DNA of 64,000 bases from Acidobacteriaceae bacterium (GTDB lineage: Bacteria > Acidobacteriota > Terriglobia > Bryobacterales > Bryobacteraceae): positions 62,001 through 126,000 of the forward strand of contig JAFAYL010000004.1 of NCBI GenBank assembly GCA_019240405.1, given 5' to 3'. A program made the translations under genes and the position numbers. The notes under the pieces were generated by a model, which did not search any database, was not told the origin of the DNA, and worked only from the letters and a program-made list of their open reading frames with translations. This document shows, piece by piece, positions 55,569 through 64,000 of this stretch (position 1 is the first letter of the stretch; each line of letters begins with the position of its first letter).

Positions 55569-56618
55569 CTAATCGTGACGTGCTTCGGGCAAGCGCGCCT
55601 CCAATTCGGCAACGCGGCGCTCAAGCGCCCGGATGGTTCTCACCAATTCGGGTAGACGCGTGTAAGCCGCCGAAGCACGAAGCCATTCGCGGGAGTCGAA
55701 TGCGGGCGAGCCACTGACGATGGCTCCAGCGGGCACATCGTGCCCCACGCCGGATTGAGCCCATACAACGGCGCCCTTATGGATGGTGAGGTGTCCGGCC
55801 GAGCCGGTCTGTCCGGCCATAATTACATTCTCCTCAAGAATGGTGCTGCCTGCCAGGCCAGTCTGCCCGCAAATGATGTTATCCTCGCCAACAACGCAGG
55901 CGTGGCCGATTTGCACTAGACTGTCGATCTTGGCGCCTCGACGCACGCGAGTCTCGCCGATAGTCGCCCGGTCAACCGAGGTGAGCGTCTGTATCTCAAC
56001 ATCGTCTTCGATGACGGTGATTCCCGTCTGGACAATTTTGTATTGCCGGCCGTCGCCCGTCTTGGCGAATCCAAACCCGTCTCCGCCTACCACGACACCG
56101 TTGTGAAGCGTCACCCGATTTCCGATCCGCGTAAACTCACGAACGGAGACGTGGGAATGAGCAGTGAAATCATCTCCGATTCTGCAGCCTTCATAGATAA
56201 CAGCGTGGGCGTGAAGGACGGCCTTTGCACCGACGGTAGTGTTCTCGCCCACCACGACGTAGGGCCCGATGGACGGATTCGGCCCAATTTGTGCCGTCGA
56301 TGCGATCGACGCAGTTGCGTGAATACCGGACGAAGGCTTGGGCGGCTCGTAATAGAGAGCGAGGGCGCGGGCGAAATCGTAATACGGATTCGAAGAGACA
56401 AGCGTCGCGGCTGGCGTACCTTTGAGAGGTTCGGCGGCGATGATTGCAGATGCCCGGGAAGATGCGACCTTGGGGGCGTATTTCATATTTGCGAGAAAGG
56501 TAATTTCTCCCGGCCCAGCTTTTTCAATCGTGGACACACCGGTAATCTGGGTCGCAGGGTCGCCCACAAGCTCGCAAGCGAGGCGTTCGGCAAGTTGTCC
56601 GAGGGTGAAGGAGGACAT
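55569..56618 (-). CDS. lpxD: UDP-3-O-acylglucosamine N-acyltransferase
   Basis: Third step of lipid A synthesis. 349 residues from ATG 56618; the frame is open further upstream, but that part is unlike LpxD and runs into the FAA gene. N-terminal uridine-binding part FTLGQLAERLACELVGDP and ITFLANMKYAPKV; then left-handed hexapeptide repeats (IGPNPSIGPYVVVGENTTVG) with GGDGFGFA and QIGHACVVGEDNIICGQTGLAGS. The last 40 residues form a coiled helix (RTIRALERRVAELEARL). It implies a lipid A outer membrane. lpxA, lpxC and fabZ are not adjacent. Confidence 0.94.
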   Translation of the reverse strand: MSSFTLGQLAERLACELVGDPATQITGVSTIEKAGPGEITFLANMKYAPKVASSRASAIIAAEPLKGTPAATLVSSNPYYDFARALALYYEPPKPSSGIHATASIASTAQIGPNPSIGPYVVVGENTTVGAKAVLHAHAVIYEGCRIGDDFTAHSHVSVREFTRIGNRVTLHNGVVVGGDGFGFAKTGDGRQYKIVQTGITVIEDDVEIQTLTSVDRATIGETRVRRGAKIDSLVQIGHACVVGEDNIICGQTGLAGSTILEENVIMAGQTGSAGHLTIHKGAVVWAQSGVGHDVPAGAIVSGSPAFDSREWLRASAAYTRLPELVRTIRALERRVAELEARLPEARHD

Positions 56619-56658
56619 ACCTAAATTCAAGCAAGCTTGTGACGACTGCAGGAGGTAC

Positions 56659-57516
56659 CTAGGTCTCAGCAACCACGCGGTTGCGCAATTCGCCGATAGC
56701 AGGGATTTTGACAGCGACTTCGTCTTCAGGATGAAGGAAGCGGGGCGGCTTGCGGACAAACCCGACTCCAGCCGGCGTCCCTGTGGAGACGATATCGCCA
56801 GGTTCGAGAGTGAATACGCTTGAAAGGAATGCAATCAGATCGGGGATCTTGAAGATTAGCTCGCAGGTATTTGAGTCTTGCAAAAGCTCTCCATTGACTT
56901 GGAGCTGGATATCAAGCTCGTGCGGATCGGATATCTCGTCGGCAGTGACGATCCATGGACCCATTGGCGCGAACGTATCGAAAGTTTTTCCCATCAACCA
57001 CTGTGAAGTGGCGCGTTGATAATCACGCGCAGTGACATCGTTCACTAGGGTGTAACCAAAAACGTGCTCGCGCCAGTTGTCCGCCGGAACATTACGTCCG
57101 CCAGGCGCGATAACGAAAGCGAATTCCGCCTCATAATCAATCAAATGAGAAACCTTGGGAAGCACAATGTTTGCCTCCGGACCAATTACAGAGGTTGCAA
57201 ATTTATTAAAGATGGTCGGCACTTTCGGAATCTGCGCGCCCGTTTCCGCAGCGTGATCGCGATAATTTAAACCCACGCAGATTAATTTGCGAGGCTTTGG
57301 AATGGGCGCGAGCAATCGTACCTGTTGTAACGGGTACATGCTGGCAGACCGGGGCTCGCGGGTCAACTGCTCTGCTTTCGCGAGCCCATCGGCGCCGGAC
57401 TCAATCAACGCAAGCAGAGAGCTGAACCCGAGCGTTGATAAATCAATGATGGTCTCGGTCCCGGAAACAATGCCGGGACGAGCCTTACCTTCCGTTTCAA
57501 ACGTGACGAGGCGCAA
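56659..57516 (-). CDS. Fumarylacetoacetate hydrolase-family protein
   Basis: 285 residues. FAH core: KLICVGLNYRDHAAETG, the metal site with DYEAEFAFVI and VNDVTARDYQ, WLMGKTFDTFAPMGPWIVTADEI, and EPGDIVSTGTPAGVGF. Members act on aromatic degradation products, oxaloacetate tautomers or acylpyruvates; no pathway neighbours indicate which. The start is TTG 57516 and has no clear ribosome site. It lies 40 nt upstream of lpxD on the same strand. Confidence 0.88.
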   Translation of the reverse strand: MRLVTFETEGKARPGIVSGTETIIDLSTLGFSSLLALIESGADGLAKAEQLTREPRSASMYPLQQVRLLAPIPKPRKLICVGLNYRDHAAETGAQIPKVPTIFNKFATSVIGPEANIVLPKVSHLIDYEAEFAFVIAPGGRNVPADNWREHVFGYTLVNDVTARDYQRATSQWLMGKTFDTFAPMGPWIVTADEISDPHELDIQLQVNGELLQDSNTCELIFKIPDLIAFLSSVFTLEPGDIVSTGTPAGVGFVRKPPRFLHPEDEVAVKIPAIGELRNRVVAET

Positions 57517-57556
57517 GTTCTAATGTAAACTGCACAACGGCTCGAACGCGAGAATA

Positions 57557-59002
57557 ATGACTATGCCAACGTCATTCGATGCAATCATCATTGGCACGGG
57601 TCAGGCGGGTCCATCACTGGCGCAGCGCCTGACGAGCGCCGGAATGAGAGTCGCGGTAATCGAGCGAAAGCTGTTCGGAGGCACATGCGTCAACACGGGA
57701 TGCATACCGACGAAGACAATGGTTGCGAGCGCATACGCGATCCATCTCGCACGGAGAGGTGCTGACTTTGGATTCACCGCTCATAGCGGTGTAGCGGCAG
57801 ATATGAAGCGCGTGAAAGCGCGGAAGGATATCGTTTCAGGAGAATCGCGCAGCGGACTTGAGAAATGGCTAAAGACTATGGAGAATTGCACGGTTTTCGA
57901 GGGTCACGCGCGCTTCGAGTCTCCGCGTGAAGTGAGCGTCGGGAACGATCACCTCAGCTCCGAGCGCATCTTTATCAATGTCGGTGGACGAGCATCCACC
58001 CCGAAAATCCAAGGTTTGGAAGAGGTTCCCTTCCTAACGAACAGCTCGATGATGAATGTCGATTTCTTGCCGCGGCATCTGGTGATTATCGGCGGAAGTT
58101 ATATCGGTCTCGAGTTCGGTCAGATGTTCCGGCGCTTCGGCAGCGAAGTCACCATCATTGAAATGGGCCCGCGATTGATTCAGCGCGAAGACGCGGATGT
58201 TTCTGAAGCGATCAAGAAGATTTTGGAAGGTGAAGGCATCGAGGTTCGCTTGAATTCGAAGTGCATTGGAGTTTCAAACCGCGGCGACGGAATCGCTGCC
58301 GGAGTAGACTGCCAAAGCGGCGAGCCGGAGATTGGCGGCTCCCATCTCCTGATTGCCGCTGGCAGGCGCCCGAACACGGATGATTTAGATCTTGACAAGG
58401 CAGGCATAACCTTTGACCAACATGGCTACATTCTGGTTGACGATCAACTGCGGACGAATGTGCCGGGTATTTGGGCTCTTGGCGATTGCAATGGCAAAGG
58501 AGCGTTCACCCACACTTCATACAATGATTTCGAAATTATTGCGGCAAATCTCCTCGACAAGGACACGCGGCGAGTGAGTGATCGCATTCAGGCCTATGCG
58601 GTTTACATCGATCCGCCGTTGGGACGCGCAGGTCTTACTGATGCCGAAGTTCTTAAGAGCAGCAGGAATGCGCTGGTCGCAAAACGGCCGATGACGAAGG
58701 TGAGCCGGGCGGTTGAAAAAGGCGAAACACAAGGTTTCATGAAAATCACCGTTGATGCAGATACGCGGCAAATTCTGGGAGCAGCAATTTTGGGCACGGG
58801 AGGTGATGAAGTGATTCATTCAATTCTTGACATCATGTACGCGCGAGCCCCCTACACAGTAATTCAGCGAGCCATGCATATTCACCCCACTGTGTCGGAG
58901 TTGATCCCGACAATCCTTGGAGAACTGGAGCCGCTCGCTGAGCCGGCTCAAACTGCGAGCCCACAAGCCGTGCAACCGCGCCAGCATGAACACGTACAAT
59001 AG
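57557..59002 (+). CDS. Flavin-dependent pyridine nucleotide-disulfide oxidoreductase
   Basis: 481 residues of the mercuric reductase/dihydrolipoamide dehydrogenase superfamily. FAD site FDAIIIGTGQAGPSLAQRL, redox disulfide GGTCVNTGCIPTKTM, NAD site LVIIGGSYIGLEFGQMFRRFG, second FAD motif VPGIWALGDCNGKGAFTH, and C-terminal HPTVSELIPT. There is no N-terminal mercury domain, no C-terminal Cys pair, and no mer gene nearby, so mercury reduction is unlikely. It is an uncharacterised branch of the family. Divergent from the FAA gene, 40 nt apart. Confidence 0.85.
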   Translation: MTMPTSFDAIIIGTGQAGPSLAQRLTSAGMRVAVIERKLFGGTCVNTGCIPTKTMVASAYAIHLARRGADFGFTAHSGVAADMKRVKARKDIVSGESRSGLEKWLKTMENCTVFEGHARFESPREVSVGNDHLSSERIFINVGGRASTPKIQGLEEVPFLTNSSMMNVDFLPRHLVIIGGSYIGLEFGQMFRRFGSEVTIIEMGPRLIQREDADVSEAIKKILEGEGIEVRLNSKCIGVSNRGDGIAAGVDCQSGEPEIGGSHLLIAAGRRPNTDDLDLDKAGITFDQHGYILVDDQLRTNVPGIWALGDCNGKGAFTHTSYNDFEIIAANLLDKDTRRVSDRIQAYAVYIDPPLGRAGLTDAEVLKSSRNALVAKRPMTKVSRAVEKGETQGFMKITVDADTRQILGAAILGTGGDEVIHSILDIMYARAPYTVIQRAMHIHPTVSELIPTILGELEPLAEPAQTASPQAVQPRQHEHVQ

Positions 59003-59020
59003 CAACACCAAACCTGTTTC

Positions 59021-61060
59021 ATGAGCACACAAGCCCGGCCATTTAAACCCTTCGTCCCGGAACACCTCGAGATGCGCGAGTTGACAAAACGGGCGGTTTT
59101 GTTAGGCCTCTGCATGACCGTCATCTTGGGAGCGGCAAACGCATATCTCGGTTTGCGGGCTGGAATTACGATAGCCGCGACGTACCCTGCGGCAGTAATC
59201 AGCATGGCTGTCCTGAGAGCGTGGCGCGGTTCTCTTCTCGAAGAGAATATTGCTCGGACCAGCGGCTCGATCGGCGAAGGCGTGGCGGCTGGGGCGATCT
59301 TCACAATTCCTGCATTCCTGATTTCACACGCGTGGGCATCGCTTGGCTTCCGCGAAGCGTATTGGAAATCGACGATGCTCATCATCGTCGGCAGCGTTCT
59401 CGGCGTGCTTTTCATTTCTCTCGTGCGGCGGGTAATGGTCGAGGATCCCGAGCTTCCCTTCCCTGAATCCGTCGCGGCTTCGGAAATCCATAAAGCCGGA
59501 CAGCGCGGCGCTGAGGCCGCGAAATATCTGTTCTGGAGCATGGGTTTGGGCGGCCTAATCTTTCTGTTGGGCCGTTTTGGATTTTTCGCAGCGGATTCGG
59601 AATTCGCGGTCCGAGTCGGCCGGCTCGGTTCAACGCGTGTGCGGTTGGGAGGAGCCGGCACTAACAATATTCTGAACACCGGCGGGATTTCGACGTTCTC
59701 TGCACCTAGCGTTAGCCCTGCGTATCTGGGGGTGGGTTATGTGATCGGCGTCCGTCTTGCTGCACTGCAGTTCTCGGGAAGTGTACTCGCTTGGGGATTG
59801 ATGGTTCCGGTTCTCATCTATTTCCTTGGCCCGCAGTTGCAGAACTTCCTTCCGGCGGGCGCTGCAGGTGGTTCTTGGAGCGATGTGGCAGGCAGCGTAT
59901 GGCGATACATTGTTCGTCCAATCGCTGTCGGCGGCATGCTCGTCGGCGCGGGTTATACGCTGTTTCGGATGAGAACCAGCCTTGCTTCCGGATTAAAGCG
60001 CGGGATCGCTGATATTCGCCAGACTGCAGAAGAGAAGGCTGGATTGAGCCGTACGGAACGGTACATGAGCTCAAAGGTGGTATTCGGTCTGATCGGCTTG
60101 GTTTTCGTCGTGATGCTCGGGCTTTACGTTCATCTTTCGGGCGAAGTTGTGGGCGGCGTCGTTGCAGCAGTCGTGATGCTGATTATGGGTTTCTTTTTCG
60201 CAACCGTTTCGGGAAGCCTGGTCGGCATCATTGGCTCATCGAACAATCCGATTTCGGGTCTAACGATTTCGACACTGATCATTGCAGCCGTTTTGATGGT
60301 GGCGCTCGGCATAGCCGGGACTGGCGGTGTAGCCGCTGTTCTAGGCGTAGCAGCCGTGGTGTGTGTCTCGTCGGCGGTCGCAGGAGAGTTGTTGCAGGAC
60401 TTCAAAGTCGGTTACATTCTCGGCGGGACACCGCGCAATATTCAGGTTGCAGAGCTGATTGCAGTACTCGTAGCAAGCTTGGTCATGTACTTCCCCTTGG
60501 TGCTTCTGCACGAGGGCAATATCAAAGCGGGCGGAACCGGTTTCGGAGATCGTCAGCTTCCGGCCCCCCAGGCCGGCCTCATGGCACTTTTAGCTCAAGG
60601 CATCGTTGGCGGCGACATGCCCTGGGCGCTTGTTCTCGTTGGTATCTTCATGGGCTTCGCACTGATCATGATGCAAGTGAAAAGCCCAATGCTGGTTTCC
60701 GTGGGTATGTATCTCCCGTTTGAAACCACTGCAGCAATCTTTGTCGGCGGTCTGATCCGGTGGATGGGCGACCGCTGGGCAGAGCGCCGCGGCTACAACG
60801 AGGCGCAAAGAGCGCGTGTCGAGAACGCCGGCGTACTGACCGCTTCGGGTCTGATTGCAGGAGAAGCAATCTTAGGCTTAGTCTGGGCGGGTTTGCAATT
60901 CACGCCACCTAATATTCGTGAACACCTTCAGTTGCTCGCGCATCCATCCTATTTTGTCGGTCTCGCGGTTCTCGGAATACTCGCTTTTATCATGATTCGA
61001 AGCCCCATGACCAGCGCTGGCAGCCCTGACGAGCCCGCTCCACCGGTGGCCATGATGTAA
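59021..61060 (+). CDS. OPT-family oligopeptide transporter
   Basis: 679 residues, about 14-16 membrane segments. N-terminal FVPEHLEMRELTKRAVLLGLCMTVILGAANAYLGLRAGITIAATYPAAVISMA is the OPT family hallmark; SIGEGVAAGAIFTIPAF, SNNPISGLTISTLII, and MQVKSPMLVSVGMYLPFETTAAIFVGGLIRW follow. Family members move small peptides or metal-siderophore complexes by proton symport; bacterial ones are mostly unstudied. It begins 18 nt after the flavoprotein gene and is likely cotranscribed with it. Confidence 0.92.
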   Translation: MSTQARPFKPFVPEHLEMRELTKRAVLLGLCMTVILGAANAYLGLRAGITIAATYPAAVISMAVLRAWRGSLLEENIARTSGSIGEGVAAGAIFTIPAFLISHAWASLGFREAYWKSTMLIIVGSVLGVLFISLVRRVMVEDPELPFPESVAASEIHKAGQRGAEAAKYLFWSMGLGGLIFLLGRFGFFAADSEFAVRVGRLGSTRVRLGGAGTNNILNTGGISTFSAPSVSPAYLGVGYVIGVRLAALQFSGSVLAWGLMVPVLIYFLGPQLQNFLPAGAAGGSWSDVAGSVWRYIVRPIAVGGMLVGAGYTLFRMRTSLASGLKRGIADIRQTAEEKAGLSRTERYMSSKVVFGLIGLVFVVMLGLYVHLSGEVVGGVVAAVVMLIMGFFFATVSGSLVGIIGSSNNPISGLTISTLIIAAVLMVALGIAGTGGVAAVLGVAAVVCVSSAVAGELLQDFKVGYILGGTPRNIQVAELIAVLVASLVMYFPLVLLHEGNIKAGGTGFGDRQLPAPQAGLMALLAQGIVGGDMPWALVLVGIFMGFALIMMQVKSPMLVSVGMYLPFETTAAIFVGGLIRWMGDRWAERRGYNEAQRARVENAGVLTASGLIAGEAILGLVWAGLQFTPPNIREHLQLLAHPSYFVGLAVLGILAFIMIRSPMTSAGSPDEPAPPVAMM

Positions 61061-61334
61061 TTTTGTCCCCCGTCAAGAAGGTCATCACAGCAGTTCAAGA
61101 AATATTTACAGCAGGCGAACAAATGTTCCAACCGCCTCATTCGAATGGTTTTTATCGCGAGTGACCGTCTTGCAGTGCGCGAACTGCACCTGCGATCGAG
61201 CAAATCTTTCCGATTCAGAAGTTAGACTCCAGGTCAGAAGCGTTTAAAGAGGCGGCCGTTGTGATTGCCTTGGCGATTTCTTGAGCGAGGCAATAACTCA
61301 ACGAGCTACCTGCGCGACTCAATGAGAGGAGCAG
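61061..61334 (+). other. Intergenic gap between the OPT transporter and the Clp-type ATPase
   Basis: 274 nt without a gene. It has a small dyad GCAGT-GCGCGA-ACTGC near 61174 but no T-tract terminator. It should hold the ATPase promoter; no clear -35/-10 pair was picked out. Confidence 0.4.
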
Positions 61335-62366
61335 ATGCAATCGTACAGTTCAGCAGGCCTTGCTAAGCGTCCCCGCGTGGCAGAAGAACCCGAGGGGTTG
61401 AGCGCAAAGCTAAAAGATTTGCTTGTCGGGCAAAGTGAAGCCATTGACACAATCATCCCCTTTATCCAGATGCACCAGGCGGGACTCTCACCGGAAGGCC
61501 GGCCCATTGGCGTAATTTTGCTATTGGGACCCACCGGGACAGGCAAGACACGCACCGTGGAAGCGCTTGCCGAAGTATTGCACGGCAACAGCAAGCATCT
61601 ACTTAGGGTCGACTGCGGTGAGTTTCAGATGGAGCATGAGGTGGCGAAGCTTGTCGGCGCGCCTCCAGGCTATTTGGGACATCGCGAAACCCAACCCATG
61701 TTGACGCAGGCCAAGCTGAACAGCCTGACAAGCGAAACAAGCGACATCTCACTTGTGCTGTTCGATGAGATCGAGAAGGCGGCGCCTTCCATGACGCGAC
61801 TGCTGCTCGGAATTCTGGATAAGGCAACATTACGGCTTGGCGATAATACGAGCGTCAATTTCGAACGAACTCTTATCTTCCTGACGAGTAACCTGGGCGC
61901 GAAGGCAATTCAAAGAACAAACACGCCCGACTTCGGGTTTGAGGCCATGCTGCCGCGACCTTCGATTGAGGACACGAGAAAAGTTCAAAGTATCGGCATG
62001 GGCGCTGTCCGGCGAAAGTTTTCACCGGAGTTCGTCAATCGAATCGATTCCGTGATCACCTATAAGCCACTCGGACGAGCTGCATGTGAGCTGATCCTCG
62101 ATCAAATTTTTGCTAATTTCTCTGAGTTGATTCGGACCCGGCTCGGAATCCGCGGCTTCCGGCTGCAATGTACCCCTTCCGGACGCGATCTGCTGCTCGA
62201 GAACGGTACGAGCGTGGAATTTGGCGCTCGGGAATTGAAGAGAACGGTACAACGAAACTTCATACAACCGGTGTCGGCACTCGTGGCACAAGGCCAGGTG
62301 CCCTCGGGCAGCACGGTCATTTTGGATGCCAAGGCGGGTGAATTCAACGTTTTACTTCGCCATTAA
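61335..62366 (+). CDS. Single-module Clp/Hsp100-type AAA+ ATPase
   Basis: 343 residues, equivalent to only the second ATPase module of ClpB/ClpA. Walker A GPTGTGKT (65-72), pore loop GAPPGYLGH, Walker B LVLFDEIEKA (140-149), sensor-1 TSN (184-186), sensor-2 GARELKR near 290, and the D2-type small domain to the end. No N-domain, first ATPase module, M-domain or IGL/F loop for ClpP was seen. GAGAGGAG lies 3 nt before the ATG. A 274-nt gap upstream suggests its own promoter. Confidence 0.85.
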   Translation: MQSYSSAGLAKRPRVAEEPEGLSAKLKDLLVGQSEAIDTIIPFIQMHQAGLSPEGRPIGVILLLGPTGTGKTRTVEALAEVLHGNSKHLLRVDCGEFQMEHEVAKLVGAPPGYLGHRETQPMLTQAKLNSLTSETSDISLVLFDEIEKAAPSMTRLLLGILDKATLRLGDNTSVNFERTLIFLTSNLGAKAIQRTNTPDFGFEAMLPRPSIEDTRKVQSIGMGAVRRKFSPEFVNRIDSVITYKPLGRAACELILDQIFANFSELIRTRLGIRGFRLQCTPSGRDLLLENGTSVEFGARELKRTVQRNFIQPVSALVAQGQVPSGSTVILDAKAGEFNVLLRH

Positions 62367-62422
62367 ATGTAAATCGTGACGCGCGGTGTGCCGAGGCGCA
62401 CTGCGAAGTCCGCACACCGCCG

Positions 62423-63427
62423 TCACGAGTTGGGCTGCCATTCGGCGGATTGACTCACGGAAGTAGAGCCCGGCATATTTAACGTCAAAGTGACGCGCAC
62501 GAGCTGCGTTCGGGGCTGGTATTGAACGATTCCGAACTTCAGCTCATCCGGGCCGAGTTGAATTGTGCGATGGCTCGCTCCGTCCGAGATGACGAGCACG
62601 CCGTCGTTGGCGCGCCCGATTTCGGGCGCAGAGTGATTCCAAGATACCTTCAGAATCGGTGCGCTCCCTTCAATCTGGACGTCAAGGCGATCCCAGGAAG
62701 ACAAAACCCCATTCAGGAGCGGCCACAAAATGGCCCCAGCCGCCAAAGCTAAAACCAACAAAATGACAACAAGGGCATAACGGCGGCTACGCGCCACAGC
62801 ACTGGACGGACGCGATTGATTCCTTACCGGTTCGTAGGCGCGAGTTTCACTGAACAGGCTTGGCTGAATTTCCCGAGCGGATCTCAACGCTTTTTCACCG
62901 AACCGAAACTCGGGGACTGCTGGCTCGCTTGGTAATTGGCCATTCAGTGCCAAAAAGAACGCGGCCAGGCGCGGCTCTCGCGCTTCAATCAGCAGCACCA
63001 GATAAACCGGTTCAGTGAAATGGCCCAGAAGCAGGCTTTTGTCAGCTAAAGACGGCCTGAGCGGGCCAGGGCGAATGTGAGTTCGAAAAAATCCGACGGC
63101 AGATGCGCCCCGCTCAGTTGCCCCCTGTCGCAAAGTTGAAAAGCGTTCTTGCTCTGCAGGATCGAGCATGAAAACCGGGCCGTCCGCCGGATCTCGTGCG
63201 ATCAACTCGAACCCTTGAATGCGAAGCGTGGGCGTTGGCAGTTCTATGACTGAGCCCAGCAGTACTCCGCCGATCTCAATCGCCAACGTTTCGGCGTCGT
63301 CGATCTCACCGATCAGAGCCGGGACTAGTTGAAGCTTCAATTCGATCGCATAAGGCGAGTTATGCGGAGTCCAGCGTACATATTGCCGAGCTTCTTCGAT
63401 AGATTGTTGCTGGGAGGGTGTGGCCAT
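62423..63427 (-). CDS. JAB/MPN-like membrane protein with an extra beta domain
   Basis: 334 residues. Residues about 40-165 resemble a JAB/MPN domain: EIGGVLLGSV supplies the Glu (51), and GFFRTHIRPGPLRPSLADKSLL resembles the HxH(x7)SxxD metal motif, but with Arg115 for the first His and one extra residue before Ser126, so it is probably inactive. A linker, a membrane segment (about 217-240) and a beta-rich domain (246-317: LKVSWNHSAPEIG, GVLVISDGASHRTIQL, VQYQPRTQ) follow. That last domain resembles one in the TonB-like protein at 54278. Function unknown. Confidence 0.65.
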   Translation of the reverse strand: MATPSQQQSIEEARQYVRWTPHNSPYAIELKLQLVPALIGEIDDAETLAIEIGGVLLGSVIELPTPTLRIQGFELIARDPADGPVFMLDPAEQERFSTLRQGATERGASAVGFFRTHIRPGPLRPSLADKSLLLGHFTEPVYLVLLIEAREPRLAAFFLALNGQLPSEPAVPEFRFGEKALRSAREIQPSLFSETRAYEPVRNQSRPSSAVARSRRYALVVILLVLALAAGAILWPLLNGVLSSWDRLDVQIEGSAPILKVSWNHSAPEIGRANDGVLVISDGASHRTIQLGPDELKFGIVQYQPRTQLVRVTLTLNMPGSTSVSQSAEWQPNS

Positions 63428-63477
63428 ATATTGGCTCAGGTCTCAGCAGCAGCTCGAAACGATACACTGCTTAATGC

Positions 63478-64000
63478 TTGCCCGGCATTCTCTACGCAAT
63501 TGCGACGCCGATCGGAAATTTGGAAGACATCACGTTCCGCGCTGTTCGCATTCTTCGCGAGGAAGTATCGATAATCGCGTGCGAAGACACGCGGCAGACG
63601 CGAAAGCTGCTCGATCGGTATGAAATACGCAAGGCGCTGATCAGTTATCACGAACATAACGAAAAGGATCGGGCGCAGCAAATTGTCGTTAGTCTCGAAC
63701 GCGGGGAAAACGTTGCGCTGATCAGTGATGCAGGCACGCCTTTAGTTTCGGACCCAGGATACCGGGTGGTCAAGGCGGCAATCGAAGCCGGCTTCAACGT
63801 AGTCCCGGTACCCGGGCCATCGGCAATTCTCGCGGCCCTGATTGGTTCGGGACTAGCGACGGACGAATTCCGGTTTATCGGTTTCCTTCCTTCAAAAACC
63901 GGCGCTCGGCGGAAGGTTCTAGCGTCAATTCTGAATGAGACCGCAACTGTTGTAGCTTACGAGAGCCCGCATCGTATTCTTGAGACGCTAGCTGAGATGA
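63478..64000 (+). CDS. rsmI: 16S rRNA 2'-O-methyltransferase RsmI, 3' end cut by window edge
   Basis: Methylates C1402 of 16S rRNA. The visible 174 residues show LYAIATPIGNLEDITFRAV, CEDTRQTRKLLDRY, SYHEHNEKDRAQQIV, LISDAGTPLVSDPGYRVV and VPVPGPSAILAAL, all RsmI/YraL tetrapyrrole-methylase-fold motifs. The start is TTG 63478, just after an in-frame stop at 63472-63474; an ATG at 63474 is in the wrong frame. It is divergent from the JAB-like gene with 50 nt between starts. Confidence 0.93.
   Translation, partial: MPGILYAIATPIGNLEDITFRAVRILREEVSIIACEDTRQTRKLLDRYEIRKALISYHEHNEKDRAQQIVVSLERGENVALISDAGTPLVSDPGYRVVKAAIEAGFNVVPVPGPSAILAALIGSGLATDEFRFIGFLPSKTGARRKVLASILNETATVVAYESPHRILETLAEM

Overview
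The window looks like chromosomal DNA of an Acidobacteriota member (class Terriglobia or a neighbour). This is inferred from protein character: a secreted VWFA-domain protein of the acidobacterial kind, an ECF sigma factor overlapping a transmembrane Ser/Thr kinase with TPR tail, a JAB-like membrane protein, the futalosine menaquinone route, HpnB, and an outer-membrane (TonB, LpxD) cell plan. No rRNA, tRNA, CRISPR array, phage gene or insertion sequence was recognised. Coding density is high and most genes are housekeeping; the only region with accessory character is about 15.0-19.5 kb.

Layout. 1-8.8 kb: cysS (cut by the left edge), then tgt-yajC-secD-secF (queuosine insertion and Sec export) followed by tonB-exbB-exbD-exbD-TPR lipoprotein (energy coupling to the outer membrane). 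8.8-13.5 kb, minus strand: xseA-queC-queE-mqnA-mqnC (exonuclease VII, deazaguanine synthesis, futalosine menaquinone steps). glnA follows on the plus strand. 15.0-19.5 kb: a structured gene-poor leader, an XRE/S24-like regulator, an opposing unknown protein, a tiny exported peptide with a 15-residue tandem repeat, a multi-pass membrane protein, an unknown 174-aa protein, and a SprT-like metallopeptidase broken by two frameshifts. 19.5-29 kb: fabH, a lytic transglycosylase, thrC, an RRM protein, then a minus-strand fabG-aguB-aguA-hpnB run and a plus-strand ubiD/mqnL-spoU pair. 29-34 kb: a compact TPR/HTH regulator-glpX-pckG unit (gluconeogenesis). 34-42.6 kb: arsC-like phosphatase, GT-C-like membrane protein, a MocR regulator with pdxS-pdxT (PLP synthesis), a double RidA-like secreted protein, a KDG kinase-like protein and the VWFA protein. 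42.6-50.3 kb: S24 protein, rnr, adenosine-specific kinase family, mtaB, a Tat-exported Gfo/Idh oxidoreductase and a secreted Ig-tailed protein. 50.3-64 kb: kinase-sigma pair, an orphan strong terminator suggesting a small RNA gene, secreted and TonB-like proteins, lpxD, FAA hydrolase, a flavin disulfide reductase, an OPT transporter, a single-module Clp-type ATPase, a JAB-like membrane protein, and rsmI (cut by the right edge).

The best candidates for undescribed biology are the 15.0-18.7 kb block (regulator, structured leader, repeat peptide, membrane protein), the orphan terminator at 53.7 kb, and a roughly 70-residue extracytoplasmic domain shared by two otherwise different membrane proteins at 54.3-55.5 kb and 62.4-63.4 kb. 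All functional statements about these are inference from sequence reading only.
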